Counted from the first letter of the stretch, positions 15,785 through 24,911 are shown. The stretch is DNA of 47,933 bases from Candidatus Omnitrophota bacterium (GCA_015233675.1 JADFXH010000001.1:273138-321070), one strand, 5' to 3'. The notes: generated by a model from the letters alone, not told the origin. Program-made: numbers and translations.

Positions 15785-16209
15785 ATTTTACGCTTTTGTT
15801 CACCTTTATGTTGAAACTCTACTAAATAATATTGTTTGGGCTTATACTCTCCTAAACGCTCAGGCCATTCAATAAGGCTGATACCTTCACCGTAAAAATA
15901 TTCGTCAAAATCAACCGTATCAACTTCTTTGGGATCCCCCAGGCGGTAAAGGTCAAAATGATAAATCGCCAGCTTCCCCTTGTAGTAATTCATCAGAACA
16001 AAGGTGGGGCTATTGACTTTTTGGGGACTAACCTTAAACGCCCGGGCCAATCCTTTGACAAAGGTAGTTTTACCGGCACCTAAATCGCCCTGCAATAAAA
16101 CAATGTCTCCGGCCTTAAGCTGCCCCGCCAGACGCTGTGCGCATAATATTGTTTCATCCTCGCTATTAGAAATGAATGAAACTTTTGGAATTAATTTTTT
16201 CTTTAACAT
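15739..16209 (-). CDS. tsaE: TsaE, ATPase of tRNA t6A synthesis
   Basis: A 156-residue P-loop ATPase that resets the TsaB-TsaD complex during t6A synthesis. The Walker A motif is GDLGAGKTT, followed by the family blocks VNSPTFVLMNYY, IYHFDLYRLGD and ISLIEWPERLGE. I start at ATG 16209 (MLKKKLIPKVSF). A TTG six codons upstream would add residues MGLLPL but has no better support. It overlaps the thiL end by 44 bases and tsaB by 46, so the three are probably translated as a unit. Confidence 0.93.
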   Translation of the reverse strand: MLKKKLIPKVSFISNSEDETILCAQRLAGQLKAGDIVLLQGDLGAGKTTFVKGLARAFKVSPQKVNSPTFVLMNYYKGKLAIYHFDLYRLGDPKEVDTVDFDEYFYGEGISLIEWPERLGEYKPKQYYLVEFQHKGEQKRKICISCPSKHQPKSSH

Positions 16210-17041
16210 CAGGGGTAATAGTCCCAATAGGATAAAAGTAAAAAGATTTCTTTCGGGATTGCCAATCCATGAGCGAACGGGCCTTCATTGGCGAGATCGT
16301 GAATAAAAGCTCAAAGTCTTCACCGTCATTTAACGCATGGAATAAACTGATGCCCTTATGCCGAGGTATGGACGCATCATCCAAACGCGCCCCTACCTTG
16401 CTGGCTTTAAGGATATGGTTCAAATCCCCCGAAAGGCCGTCAGATATATCCATCATGGCACTCGGCTTAAATTTTTCAACTAAAAATCTTGCTTGGGCTA
16501 AACGCGGGGAAAAACTCAAATGCCGGCCGCTCGCTAAAGATCCGCCCAAAGGCCCTGTCACAAAAATCCAATCGCCGGCTTTCGCACCATCGCGGGTCAC
16601 TAAATATTCCTTTTCAACCTCCCCCAATAAAGCCACATTAATCACAATCTTATCTGTTTTAATTGTATCTCCACCGACAATGCTGACATTAAAAGCTTGG
16701 GCCACAAGCTCTATTCCTTTATAAACATCTTTGATAAAACGCACAGACAAATTTTTGGGGATTCCGATAGAAACCACAGCGAAAGAAGGCACCCCACCCA
16801 TGGCCGCAATATCACTGATATTGCATGCTAAAGCTTTATGCCCAATGCCTTGAGGCGGCATACGCCGTGTAAAATGCGTGTCTTGAGCAATCATATCAGT
16901 AGTTAAAAGCAAATATTTGCTTTTACTAAAAGATAACACCGCTGCGTCATCGCCGATGCCTTTAATCACCGCTTTGGAAACAGGCGCATATTGCTTAAGG
17001 GCATCAATTAAACCAAATTCACCTAATGCAGAAATTTTCAT
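16166..17041 (-). CDS. thiL: thiamine-monophosphate kinase
   Basis: A 291-residue ATP-dependent kinase of the PurM/SelD fold that turns thiamine phosphate into thiamine diphosphate, the cofactor needed by AceE in this window. The N-terminus MKISALGEFGLIDAL is the family start. Mg-ATP residues sit in KGIGDDAAVL, then TTDMIAQDTHF, SDIAAMGG and MMDISDGLSGDLNHI. The frame is open for 52 more codons upstream, but that DNA is the palindromic element at 17050-17266 and has no family likeness. No thiamine riboswitch is visible upstream. Confidence 0.94.
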   Translation of the reverse strand: MKISALGEFGLIDALKQYAPVSKAVIKGIGDDAAVLSFSKSKYLLLTTDMIAQDTHFTRRMPPQGIGHKALACNISDIAAMGGVPSFAVVSIGIPKNLSVRFIKDVYKGIELVAQAFNVSIVGGDTIKTDKIVINVALLGEVEKEYLVTRDGAKAGDWIFVTGPLGGSLASGRHLSFSPRLAQARFLVEKFKPSAMMDISDGLSGDLNHILKASKVGARLDDASIPRHKGISLFHALNDGEDFELLFTISPMKARSLMDWQSRKKSFYFYPIGTITPDVKEKINSKSFIHF

Positions 17042-17049
17042 ATTATGCT

Positions 17050-17266
17050 GATAGGATAAGTTTGTTGTTTCGAAGCGACTTGTCGATTTTAGTCGAAGCA
17101 GCTTATGATGGCGAGGGCATTTAAGGCTAAGCCTTAAATGGTCAAACTTGTTTGAGTCCCGATGATCAGAAAGCATCGGGACGAGTTGTTTGACCACCGA
17201 GCCAGCATAAGACCTTCGACGTTAAAAAATCGACCCAGGAGCGAGAAACAATAAACTTATCCTATC
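17050..17266. repeat. nested multi-branched palindromic element between mtnA and thiL (copy A)
   Basis: The element fills the gap between mtnA and thiL. The outer arms are 17050-17071 and 17245-17266 (22 bases; the one difference is of the G-U pairing type). Inside come paired segments 17082-17098/17214-17234, 17102-17113/17198-17211, 17139-17147/17188-17196, a perfect hairpin 17156-17164/17174-17182 (GTCCCGATG), and a perfect 10-bp hairpin 17118-17127/17131-17140. Together they could fold into one long stem with two branches. The edge of the core (TTCGAAGCGACTTG and GACCCAGGAGCGAGAA) is shared with the element at 27055. The right arm includes the last codons and stop of mtnA. Confidence 0.9.
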
Positions 17267-18294
17267 ATTCCTTTGATATTTTTCATATAAGGAGGACGGA
17301 TAATCCCGTATTCCGTCACTATCCCTGTAATCAGCTTAGCCGGTGTCACATCAAAAGCCGGGTTATACACTTTGACACCGCGAGGGGCCACAGCAACACC
17401 TGCAAAATGCGTGACCTCTTCGCTTTTGCGTTCTTCAATAGGAATTCGTTTACCGGACTTAATCGCCAAATCAAAGCTCGATCTTGGGGCCACAATATAA
17501 AAAGGGATACCATGATGTTTGGCCAATACGGCTAACATATATGTACCGATCTTGTTAGCCGTATCCCCGTTAGACGCTATACGGTCAGCCCCAGTAAAAA
17601 TGATATCTACTTGGCCGCAAGCCATGAGGGATGCCGCCATATTATCACAGATAAGTGTAGTATCTATTTTCTCACGCAAGAGTTCCCAGCAAGTCAGCCT
17701 TGCCCCCTGCAGCAAAGGACGCGTCTCACAAGAGTAAACACTAAAATTCTTGCCCTGTTTTTTTGCGCTATAAAAAACCCCCAAGGCTGTTCCATAGTCC
17801 ACCGTGGCCAAAGCCCCGGCATTGCATATAGTCAGGCATTGCATCGCGTTCTTAACAAGTTTCGCCCCATGCTCACCCATGCGGCGGCAAACATCCTGGT
17901 CAGCTTTAAAAATAGCCATTGCCTTCTTAAAAAGCAATTTCTTTAAAGAGCCTACATCTGCATTGGGATTATGGGCAACTACGTCCCGCATTTCATTAAG
18001 CATATTAAAAAGATTGACTGCCGTCGGACGGGATGTGGCTAAATAGCCGCAGGTTTTATAAAAAAGGTCTAAGAATTTAAGCTTATCCTTACCTTTGAAT
18101 CCCTGTATTCCCAATAGCACCCCAAAAGCCGCGGCCACGCCGATCGCCGGGGCCCCCCGCACTGACAAACGTTTGATAGCCTGCCAGAGCGTTTCTAGAT
18201 CACGGCAATAAATATACTCAAATTTATTCGGAAGCTTGGTTTGGTCAATAATACGAATACGACCACGCACCCATTTAATGGTTTCAATGGCCAT
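17257..18294 (-). CDS. mtnA: S-methyl-5-thioribose-1-phosphate isomerase
   Basis: A 345-residue methionine-salvage enzyme related to eIF2B. It turns methylthioribose 1-phosphate into methylthioribulose 1-phosphate. Conserved blocks are SVRGAPAIGVAAAFGV (44-59), the catalytic Cys157 in ICNAGALATVDYGTALG, and Asp237 in GADRIASNGDTANKIGTY. Its start follows the metG stop directly, so the two are coupled. The last codons and stop lie inside the palindrome arm at 17245-17266. No other methionine-salvage gene is in the window. Confidence 0.94.
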   Translation of the reverse strand: MAIETIKWVRGRIRIIDQTKLPNKFEYIYCRDLETLWQAIKRLSVRGAPAIGVAAAFGVLLGIQGFKGKDKLKFLDLFYKTCGYLATSRPTAVNLFNMLNEMRDVVAHNPNADVGSLKKLLFKKAMAIFKADQDVCRRMGEHGAKLVKNAMQCLTICNAGALATVDYGTALGVFYSAKKQGKNFSVYSCETRPLLQGARLTCWELLREKIDTTLICDNMAASLMACGQVDIIFTGADRIASNGDTANKIGTYMLAVLAKHHGIPFYIVAPRSSFDLAIKSGKRIPIEERKSEEVTHFAGVAVAPRGVKVYNPAFDVTPAKLITGIVTEYGIIRPPYMKNIKGMIG

Positions 18295-19797
18295 TTATTT
18301 CTTCTCCACTTCGATGCGGGGGAATAACGGCGGATGGGCTTTCAAAATTGTGCCCGGCTTTAATTGGCCCCATACAGGCTGAGTATTTGACGCGCCTAAA
18401 ATATCTAACACCGCCGCCGTCTTCTGGGGCATAACCGGAGCTAACATGATCGCCGCTATACGCAAACCTTCAGCGGCGGTATAAAGCACACGCCGGGCCG
18501 AATCCATGTCAGTTTTGGCTAATTTCCAGGGGGCCTGGACTTCCATATATTTATTAAGCGAGCGCACAAAATCCAAAACTGATGTTACGGCTTCTTGCAC
18601 TTTAAATTGATTAATTAATTCTGTAATCTTTCCCGGCAAAGCATTACCCTGTGTCTTAATATCTTCCTCAGCAGGGGTTAAAATACCCGGCTGCGGTATT
18701 TGGCCGTCATGATTCTTATGAATGAGTCCGCTGACACGATTTAGCAAGTTACCAAAATCATTGGCCAGATCACTGTTAAAACATTTAATAAATGAATCCG
18801 GGGTGAAATTAGCATCAAGCCCCAGGACCATTTCACGCATCAAATAAAACCGTACAGCATCCACTCCATAACTCTCGATCAAATCCAGCGGATTGACCAC
18901 ATTACCCAGTGACTTGCTCATCTTGGTATCTGCGATAAGCCACCATCCATGGGCAAAAATAGTTTTAGGCAATGGCACCCCCAAAGAAAAAAGCATGGTG
19001 GTCCAGTAAACACAATGCGTGGTCAAAATATCTTTACCGATCAAATGGACATCTGCCGGCCACCATTTTTTAAATTTTGGCTCATCACTGCCATAGCCCG
19101 CCGCGGAAATATAATTGACCAAGGCATCAAACCATACATAGGTCACATATTCACGATCAAAAGGAATTTCAATGCCCCAATCCATGCGGGCCTTAGGACG
19201 GGAAATGCATAAATCACCCAACGGCTGACGTAAAAATCCTAACATTTCATTCTTACGGTGTTCGGGACGGATAAAATCAGGATGTGCATCAATATAGTCG
19301 ATAAGCTTCTGCTGATACTTGCTCATCTTAAAAAAATAATTCTTTTCCTTAAGCTTTTTAACATCCCGGAACTGGCCTGATTCGTATTCAGCATCAGTGA
19401 TAAAACGTTCTTCGGCTACCGAATACCACCCCTCGTATTCATCAGTATAAATGTCCCCGTTATCATTGACCTTCTGTAAGACTAACTGGACAATTTTCTT
19501 GTGACGCTCCTGGGTGGTACGGATAAAATCATCATATCGGATATCCAGCGTCTTCCACAAATTAAGGAACCGGGGAGAAAGATCATCGCAATGTGCCTGG
19601 GGAGAAAGCCCGCGTTTCTGGGCCGCTTGCATGACTTTTTGACCGTGCTCATCCAGACCGGTCAAAAAAAACACCTTATCACCAAGGGTGCGATGATAAC
19701 GGCTTAAAACATCCGCAAGAATAGTCGTATACGCATGCCCGATATGCGGGGCATCATTAACATAATAAATCGGAGTTGTTACAAAAAATTTGCTCAT
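18295..19797 (-). CDS. metG: methionyl-tRNA synthetase, zinc-knuckle-free form
   Basis: A 500-residue class I synthetase that charges tRNA-Met. The HIGH motif is DAPHIGHAYT, and the KMSKS motif is DTKMSKSLGNVV. The inserted connective domain (GWYSVAEERFITDAEYESGQ) lacks the CxxC pairs of zinc-binding MetRS and matches the shorter, cysteine-free form. The anticodon-binding helical domain follows from about residue 370. There is no C-terminal tRNA-binding appendage, so the protein ends soon after. I start at ATG 19797 (MSKFFVTTPIYYVND); an upstream ATG four codons earlier is possible. Confidence 0.95.
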   Translation of the reverse strand: MSKFFVTTPIYYVNDAPHIGHAYTTILADVLSRYHRTLGDKVFFLTGLDEHGQKVMQAAQKRGLSPQAHCDDLSPRFLNLWKTLDIRYDDFIRTTQERHKKIVQLVLQKVNDNGDIYTDEYEGWYSVAEERFITDAEYESGQFRDVKKLKEKNYFFKMSKYQQKLIDYIDAHPDFIRPEHRKNEMLGFLRQPLGDLCISRPKARMDWGIEIPFDREYVTYVWFDALVNYISAAGYGSDEPKFKKWWPADVHLIGKDILTTHCVYWTTMLFSLGVPLPKTIFAHGWWLIADTKMSKSLGNVVNPLDLIESYGVDAVRFYLMREMVLGLDANFTPDSFIKCFNSDLANDFGNLLNRVSGLIHKNHDGQIPQPGILTPAEEDIKTQGNALPGKITELINQFKVQEAVTSVLDFVRSLNKYMEVQAPWKLAKTDMDSARRVLYTAAEGLRIAAIMLAPVMPQKTAAVLDILGASNTQPVWGQLKPGTILKAHPPLFPRIEVEKK

Positions 19798-19843
19798 AAT
19801 TACTATCATGCCTTTGACTGGCAGTTAAAGGGGCCCAAGCAAT

Positions 19844-20635
19844 CTATGTAAAGGGATATTCCACTTTAACCATTTTCCCTTCACCTAAATCGACCGTCAC
19901 ATAGTGCTTGAGAATATCTACAGCAACGACCCTGCCCTTTTCACCCTCCGGCGTACTTACCTTGGCTCCTATCTTAGGCAAACTCTTGGAAAATTCACGG
20001 TAAACCTGATACTCATAAGACATACAGCACTTGACCCTGCCGCAAACACCGGAAATTTTTTGAGGATTAAGCGACAATCCCTGATCTTTGGCCATTTTAA
20101 TGGATAAAGGATAAAAATCATTCATGTACGAGGAACAACACAATTCTCTCCCGCAGACACCATAGCCTCCAACGATCTTTGCTTTATCACGAGGCCCAAT
20201 CTGTTTGAGTTCAATGCGTACACGCAAAATTTTAGCAAGATCTTTAACCAAATTACGAAAATCCACCCGTCCTTCCGCCGTGAAGAAAATAAGTATCTTA
20301 GTGGCATCAAAAGAATATTCTGCCTGGACTAATTGCATATCAATTTTGCTCTCATCAACCTTGTCTTTACAGGTTTTCAGGGCTTCGCTGGACTTTATTT
20401 CATTATTGACCACCTGGCGCAAATCTCCATCGCTGGCTAAACGTATGATTTTGCCTGAGACGGTCTGGTCTTTGTCAATATTGCCCTTGTCAGGATCAGA
20501 AATGACTTTGCCAAATTCCAGATTCCTCTCCACCTCTAGAATTACCATGTCATGCCGGCGGATGACGACCTCATTGGCGTTGGCCCAAACCACTGGCCGG
20601 TATTCTCCTAATTTAACCTGCACTAATTGCCCCAT
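19844..20635 (-). CDS. ricT: PSP1-domain protein, RicT (YaaT)-like
   Basis: A 263-residue PSP1 C-terminal-domain protein. In Bacillus RicT works with RicA and RicF in an Fe-S complex that affects mRNA maturation, competence and biofilm. The cysteine-rich signature is complete: YGVCGRELCCSSYMNDF, then ISGVCGRVKCCMSYEYQVY. The N-terminus MGQLVQVKLGEYRPVVWA is typical. It starts within the last codons of holB (13-base overlap). The holB-ricT-metG order is common in many bacteria. Whether the Bacillus functions hold here is unknown; RicA and RicF genes are not in the window. Confidence 0.9.
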   Translation of the reverse strand: MGQLVQVKLGEYRPVVWANANEVVIRRHDMVILEVERNLEFGKVISDPDKGNIDKDQTVSGKIIRLASDGDLRQVVNNEIKSSEALKTCKDKVDESKIDMQLVQAEYSFDATKILIFFTAEGRVDFRNLVKDLAKILRVRIELKQIGPRDKAKIVGGYGVCGRELCCSSYMNDFYPLSIKMAKDQGLSLNPQKISGVCGRVKCCMSYEYQVYREFSKSLPKIGAKVSTPEGEKGRVVAVDILKHYVTVDLGEGKMVKVEYPFT

Positions 20636-21579
20636 ATATGTTCCCTCAAGAGGCTCAAAGACATTCTGACATTAAGATTTTCGTCAACGAGCTCTTTTGC
20701 TTGCACGATTTGCCGTATAATCAAGGATAAATCCTCAAAGCCTCGCGCGGCAAATTTTTCCATCTCTTTTAAACAGTCCTGATGGGCTAATTCTGTTATA
20801 GAAACACCGCACTTTAACAGAAGCACATCCCTGAAAAAACTCAATAACAGCCGCAATGCTTGAACAGCCTCTTGGGGATCCGCTGAAAGATCTTTCAGAA
20901 AACTATCATTATTACGGTTTAAAAGCATTTCATCCAAAACCTTATGCCTGCGCGAAATGATTTCCTGCTTTATTAACTTACGGGTTTTCCCCATACACCC
21001 TTCTGAATAAAAAGCCAAAAAATGAGCATCTTGATCCTTAACGCCTTCATCTATCAAAAGCTGGGTGATACGATTAACCGAAGACGAAAAGAACTTTACG
21101 GTATGGCAGCGGGATTTGATCGTATCCAAAACAATTTCAGGAACACTCGTCGTTAAAATCATCAAGGTATTAGCCTCAGGCTCCTCTAATGTCTTAAGCA
21201 GTGCATTAGCGGCCTCCAAGGTCATTAGTTCAATATCGCGGATAATAAAGACTTTTGTTTTGGCTTCATAAGCCATCAGATGCGCCCTGCTTAATAGAAA
21301 ACGGATATCCTCAATCTTGATACTTTCCGTCTCATCGTTTCCTATCACATGCACATCAGGGTGGTTGCCCGATATTATTTTACGGCAGGCTGTACATTCC
21401 CCGCAAGGCTTGGGAGATTCGCTTTCACAATTGACCATTTGAGCCAAACTTAACGCTGTTTGGGTCTTGCCGGAATCCTTGGGCCCCACCAACAAATAGG
21501 CGTGCGCCAGACGATGATTAGCCATAAGGCGGCTGAAACGCTGCATCACGGAATCGTTGATTTGCGTTGGATTTATCAT
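20623..21579 (-). CDS. holB: DNA polymerase III delta' subunit
   Basis: A 318-residue AAA+ clamp-loader subunit that helps place the sliding clamp on DNA. It has a Walker A motif (GPKDSGKT, 32-39), a four-cysteine zinc module (Cys51, 59, 62, 65), a Walker-B-like region ending in ALLKTLEEPEANTLMILTTS, and the SRC sensor motif in TIKSRCHTVKF. It overlaps tmk by four bases (ATGA) and ricT by 13. Confidence 0.92.
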   Translation of the reverse strand: MINPTQINDSVMQRFSRLMANHRLAHAYLLVGPKDSGKTQTALSLAQMVNCESESPKPCGECTACRKIISGNHPDVHVIGNDETESIKIEDIRFLLSRAHLMAYEAKTKVFIIRDIELMTLEAANALLKTLEEPEANTLMILTTSVPEIVLDTIKSRCHTVKFFSSSVNRITQLLIDEGVKDQDAHFLAFYSEGCMGKTRKLIKQEIISRRHKVLDEMLLNRNNDSFLKDLSADPQEAVQALRLLLSFFRDVLLLKCGVSITELAHQDCLKEMEKFAARGFEDLSLIIRQIVQAKELVDENLNVRMSLSLLREHIWGN

Positions 21580-22193
21580 AAACCTAATAAAGCGTCAATA
21601 TAAAGTTTAACCTTCTTAAAAATTTCTTCTTGCGGCCCGTCCACTTCAATGACTTTAATTCGCGCAGGATACTTTTTGCTTAAATCCAAATACCCATTAC
21701 GGACCCTATGGTGGTATTCTAAAGAACGCGATTCAATACGATCCTTTTTTAGCCCCGTACGGCTTAGGCCTTTTTCAGGCTGAATATCAAAAAGGATCGT
21801 CAGATCAGGAGCAAGGCCTTTGGTTGCGAATACGCCTAATTGCTCGATGGTTTTAATGTCAATCCCGTTGCCATAACCCTGGTAGGCAAGCGTCGAATCC
21901 AAAAAGCGATCGCACACAATAATGTTCCCGGATTTTAATTGCGGCTCTAAAACTTCTTTGACCATTTGAGCACGTGCGGCCATATAAAGCAGGGTTTCGC
22001 ACTCATCCCCCATACCGGTATTGTTTACATCGAGCAAAAGTTTGCGGATATTTTCCGAAATCTTAACCCCGCCCGGCTCACGCAAAAGCATAACCGGCAT
22101 TTTCTTTGATTTTAAATATTCAGACACTAAAGCCGCCTGCGTACTTTTACCGGACCCTTCCGCCCCTTCAAATGTAATAAATTTACCTTTCAT
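21576..22193 (-). CDS. tmk: thymidylate kinase
   Basis: A 205-residue P-loop kinase that converts dTMP to dTDP. The P-loop is FEGAEGSGKST, followed by LLREPGGVKISENIR (the DR/E-P-G motif), DRFLDSTLAYQGYG and LFDIQPEKGLSRTG. I start at ATG 22193, which shares one base with the cysS stop (TAATG) and gives the family-typical MKGKFITFEG; the frame extends a few codons further upstream into cysS. It is coupled with holB downstream. Confidence 0.94.
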   Translation of the reverse strand: MKGKFITFEGAEGSGKSTQAALVSEYLKSKKMPVMLLREPGGVKISENIRKLLLDVNNTGMGDECETLLYMAARAQMVKEVLEPQLKSGNIIVCDRFLDSTLAYQGYGNGIDIKTIEQLGVFATKGLAPDLTILFDIQPEKGLSRTGLKKDRIESRSLEYHHRVRNGYLDLSKKYPARIKVIEVDGPQEEIFKKVKLYIDALLGL

Positions 22194-23599
22194 TAAATCC
22201 ATCTCCACGTCTGACCGCTCTTGCCGTCCTCAACAGCTATGCCTTTTTCTTTTAATAAAACACGTAATTCATCCGAATGTTTAAAATTCTTAGATTCACG
22301 GGCCTTGACGCGCTCCTCAAGCAAGGTTTTTAGGTCTGCCGTTAACTCTTTGTCTTTTTCCTGCAAAAACAAGGCGAACACATTGCGGGCCAGATTTTCC
22401 AATATATCCACCGCGTGATAAATAACTCCCAAATAATCAGGGTCATCACTGTTTTGATCGATGTACATATTAGTATCATTGATTAGATTAAACAAGGAGG
22501 CCAAAGCCTTAGGCGTGTTGAAATCATCATCCATGGCTTGAATGAATCCATTCTTGTACTTGCTAATAAAACCCGCTTGAACCGGTTCGACATTTTTGTC
22601 CTTCAATAGCCCCGATGCCCTGTAAAAAAGCACATCGAATTTACCAAGCGCTTTACGGGCCTCGAAAATCTTTTCTTCGGAAAAATCGATATTGCTGGCA
22701 TAATGCGAGAACAAAAAGAACATTTTGATCTCATCAACGCTGTATTTTGCCAAGGCCTGCTCAATGGTAATAAAATTCCCCGACGATTTGGCCATTTTCT
22801 GCCCGTTAATAGTCAGCAAGCCATGGTGGATCCAGTATTTCGCGAAAGGCAAATTCGTCAAAGCCTCGGATTGGGCGATCTCATTTTCATGATGCGGGAA
22901 TATCAAATCGCGCCCTCCAGCGTGAATATCCAGCGTTTGCGTATGCAAATGCTTCATGCTCATGCACGAGCATTCGATATGCCAACCGGGACGACCCTGC
23001 CCCCAAGGGCTCTCCCAGGCAGGCTCACCGGGTTTGGAAGCTTTCCATAAAACAAAATCCAAAGGATCTTTTTTCTTAGAATCTTTCTCGATGCGTACAG
23101 CCTCATTCATCTTATCAATACTCTGGCCGGAGAGCTTGCCGTAATCTTTGAAGGCCCGCACATCAAAATACACATCGGCTCCGGGAACATAATAAGCAAA
23201 ACCTTTGTCAATGAGTCCCTGAATATGAGAGATCATATCCGGGATATTATCAGTCGCTTTAGGCTCTACATCTGCAGGGGGCACTCCCAAGGCTTTTAAA
23301 TCCTCATAATAAAACCTGATCTGCTCCTGGCTGACATCTTTAGCCTCGCGCTTGGTCTCGATGGCCCGGTCGATAATTTTATCGTCAATATCCGTGATAT
23401 TGCGGACAAAATGCACATTAAAACCGCTAAATTTCAAATAACGGCGGATCACGTCAAATACATACAAGCTGCGCGCATGCCCGATATGAGACCGGTCATA
23501 CACCGTGATCCCGCAGGTGTACATCCTGACATCATTGCCGGAAAGAGGGATAAAATCTTCCTTTTTACCGCTTAAAGAATTGTAAATTTGCAGACCCAT
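22193..23599 (-). CDS. cysS: cysteinyl-tRNA synthetase
   Basis: A 468-residue class I synthetase that charges tRNA-Cys. Zinc and active-site elements are MYTCGITVYDRSHIGHARS (HIGH motif), then WHIECSCM, PHHENEIAQSEA, and the KMSKS motif as KMAKSSGNFIT. The C-terminal helical anticodon region ends in GIAVEDGKSGQTWRWI, a usual CysRS ending. The start at 23599 has a GGAG ribosome binding site. The serine acetyltransferase gene cysE lies two genes upstream, so cysteine supply and use are close together. Confidence 0.95.
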   Translation of the reverse strand: MGLQIYNSLSGKKEDFIPLSGNDVRMYTCGITVYDRSHIGHARSLYVFDVIRRYLKFSGFNVHFVRNITDIDDKIIDRAIETKREAKDVSQEQIRFYYEDLKALGVPPADVEPKATDNIPDMISHIQGLIDKGFAYYVPGADVYFDVRAFKDYGKLSGQSIDKMNEAVRIEKDSKKKDPLDFVLWKASKPGEPAWESPWGQGRPGWHIECSCMSMKHLHTQTLDIHAGGRDLIFPHHENEIAQSEALTNLPFAKYWIHHGLLTINGQKMAKSSGNFITIEQALAKYSVDEIKMFFLFSHYASNIDFSEEKIFEARKALGKFDVLFYRASGLLKDKNVEPVQAGFISKYKNGFIQAMDDDFNTPKALASLFNLINDTNMYIDQNSDDPDYLGVIYHAVDILENLARNVFALFLQEKDKELTADLKTLLEERVKARESKNFKHSDELRVLLKEKGIAVEDGKSGQTWRWI

Positions 23600-23628
23600 A
23601 ATAAACTCCGAAATAAAAATTTATATAC

Positions 23629-24849
23629 TTACTTCTCCCTGGGATCGTTCACACGGCCCATGAATAAGATTTGTTTTGTCCTGTTATCCTGAATAATAAA
23701 AATAAAGGGATGGTCCGCACGAAATATTTTTGGCTCAATTTTAATCGGCCTCGCAGACATTGTTAACTTCATCACTACAGCAGTCGCTGCCGCGGCTTCA
23801 GTCCCTTCTTCAGAAGTGTCGATCCAAGCCTTATGATAAACCTGATCGACATAAAGATGTTCATCAGGCTTTAAATCTGCCATGCTTGAAAAATCAGCAT
23901 TATTCATATCGAACGCCAACTTCATGCCCATCCCAATCAAAATCCCCTTCATCTCATAATGGAAATCTAATTTGAATTTAGGCAGGAAAATATTTACCTT
24001 TTGAGGCATCATAACCATCTGCCATTGCATAAGCGTGTCTGAAGTTAAGGCCTTCTCTAAGACTTGAAGGTTCTTTGATCGAGGCAGAATAATGAGCATT
24101 GAAAATGCTTCACCTTGATAAGAGATCTTTAAAAGTTGAGCCTGATCGTTATCTATATAATCAAACGACTCACCAACGAGCATCATCATATCAGTTTGCA
24201 CGGAATGATCTGGATCTAGCCAAAAGGCCTCCGGTTTTGTATTCTTTTTCTTAAACGGGACACTCCATTTGCCTTTAAAATACACCGCGTTAGTTAACAC
24301 CAAGCGAGTTTCCGTAGTAATACTCCGTGATGGCAAAAGATTATTAATGCGATTCTTAGTGTTATCTGAAACCCAGCCATTGATCGTCACACGTGCTCCT
24401 TCCGGATTAGAAACAAAATCCAGATTACGCGCTTCTGCGAAATATGTATTCTTGACCAGATTTAAATAATCAGCCTTAAACGGAAATGCTTTTTGCGCCC
24501 AAAGCGCATTGGCCGTGCTCAACTCATACGCCTTATCCTCTCGATTTATGCTTTGGATAAAAGCTGAAACCTCGCCGCGCCTGGCGGCATCATCAGGAGG
24601 AAGATGCAAGGCCGAACGCATTTCATCTGCGGTCTGACCTTTTGCGCCTTCATAGGTCATCGAAAGAGCGCTGGAAAGACTATACGGCGAGAAAAAAATG
24701 TTGCCGTCTTTAGAGGACATCCTGTCATAAAGATCAAAGGCAAACTTGTTGTTTGCCACAACCGGATCTGCCGCAGGCTGGGCATAGCCCGCAGATAACA
24801 ACAGAACTGACCACAAAACTCCAATCAGGATCTGTCCTTTGGTTTTCAT
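23629..24849 (-). CDS. secreted serpin (serine protease inhibitor family)
   Basis: A 406-residue protein with a signal peptide (about 1-23, cut near GYAQP). The serpin fold is complete: NKFAFDLYDRMSSKDGNIFFSPYSLSSALSMTYEGA at the N-terminus, then VLTNAVYFKGKWSVPF, and the C-terminal ADHPFIFIIQDNRTKQILFMGRV. The hinge of the reactive loop, EEGTEAAAAT (347-356), is the small-residue pattern of inhibitory serpins. Counting from it puts the scissile bond near Thr363-Met364, give or take one or two residues. Targets cannot be read off. It could act on own or foreign proteases outside the inner membrane. An AAGGA ribosome binding site precedes it, supplied by the repeat at 24858-24911. Confidence 0.93.
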   Translation of the reverse strand: MKTKGQILIGVLWSVLLLSAGYAQPAADPVVANNKFAFDLYDRMSSKDGNIFFSPYSLSSALSMTYEGAKGQTADEMRSALHLPPDDAARRGEVSAFIQSINREDKAYELSTANALWAQKAFPFKADYLNLVKNTYFAEARNLDFVSNPEGARVTINGWVSDNTKNRINNLLPSRSITTETRLVLTNAVYFKGKWSVPFKKKNTKPEAFWLDPDHSVQTDMMMLVGESFDYIDNDQAQLLKISYQGEAFSMLIILPRSKNLQVLEKALTSDTLMQWQMVMMPQKVNIFLPKFKLDFHYEMKGILIGMGMKLAFDMNNADFSSMADLKPDEHLYVDQVYHKAWIDTSEEGTEAAAATAVVMKLTMSARPIKIEPKIFRADHPFIFIIQDNRTKQILFMGRVNDPREK

Positions 24850-24857
24850 CTGTCCAT

Positions 24858-24911
24858 CCTTCTTTAAAATTCCATTAATCTTTCCATTGATTAGGTCGGG
24901 CCAACGCCCTT
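24858..24911 (-). repeat. 50-bp-type repeat between cysE and serpin
   Basis: On the minus strand this begins AAGGGCGTTGGCCCGACC directly at the cysE stop, runs through CTAATCAATGGAA, and ends in AATTTTAAAGAAGG, which serves as the serpin ribosome binding site. The same sequence stands twice in tandem before clpC (34412-34527). A short GGGC/GCCC hairpin is possible at the start. Confidence 0.88.

Noticed and set aside
17042-17197. Upstream extension of thiL by 52 codons
   Set aside because: The DNA is the palindromic element at 17050-17266, the residues have no ThiL likeness, and the family start MKISALGEFG is at 17041.
17050-17266. Retron msr-msd or group II intron
   Set aside because: There is a branched palindrome but no reverse transcriptase gene nearby and no intron domain V-like hairpin.
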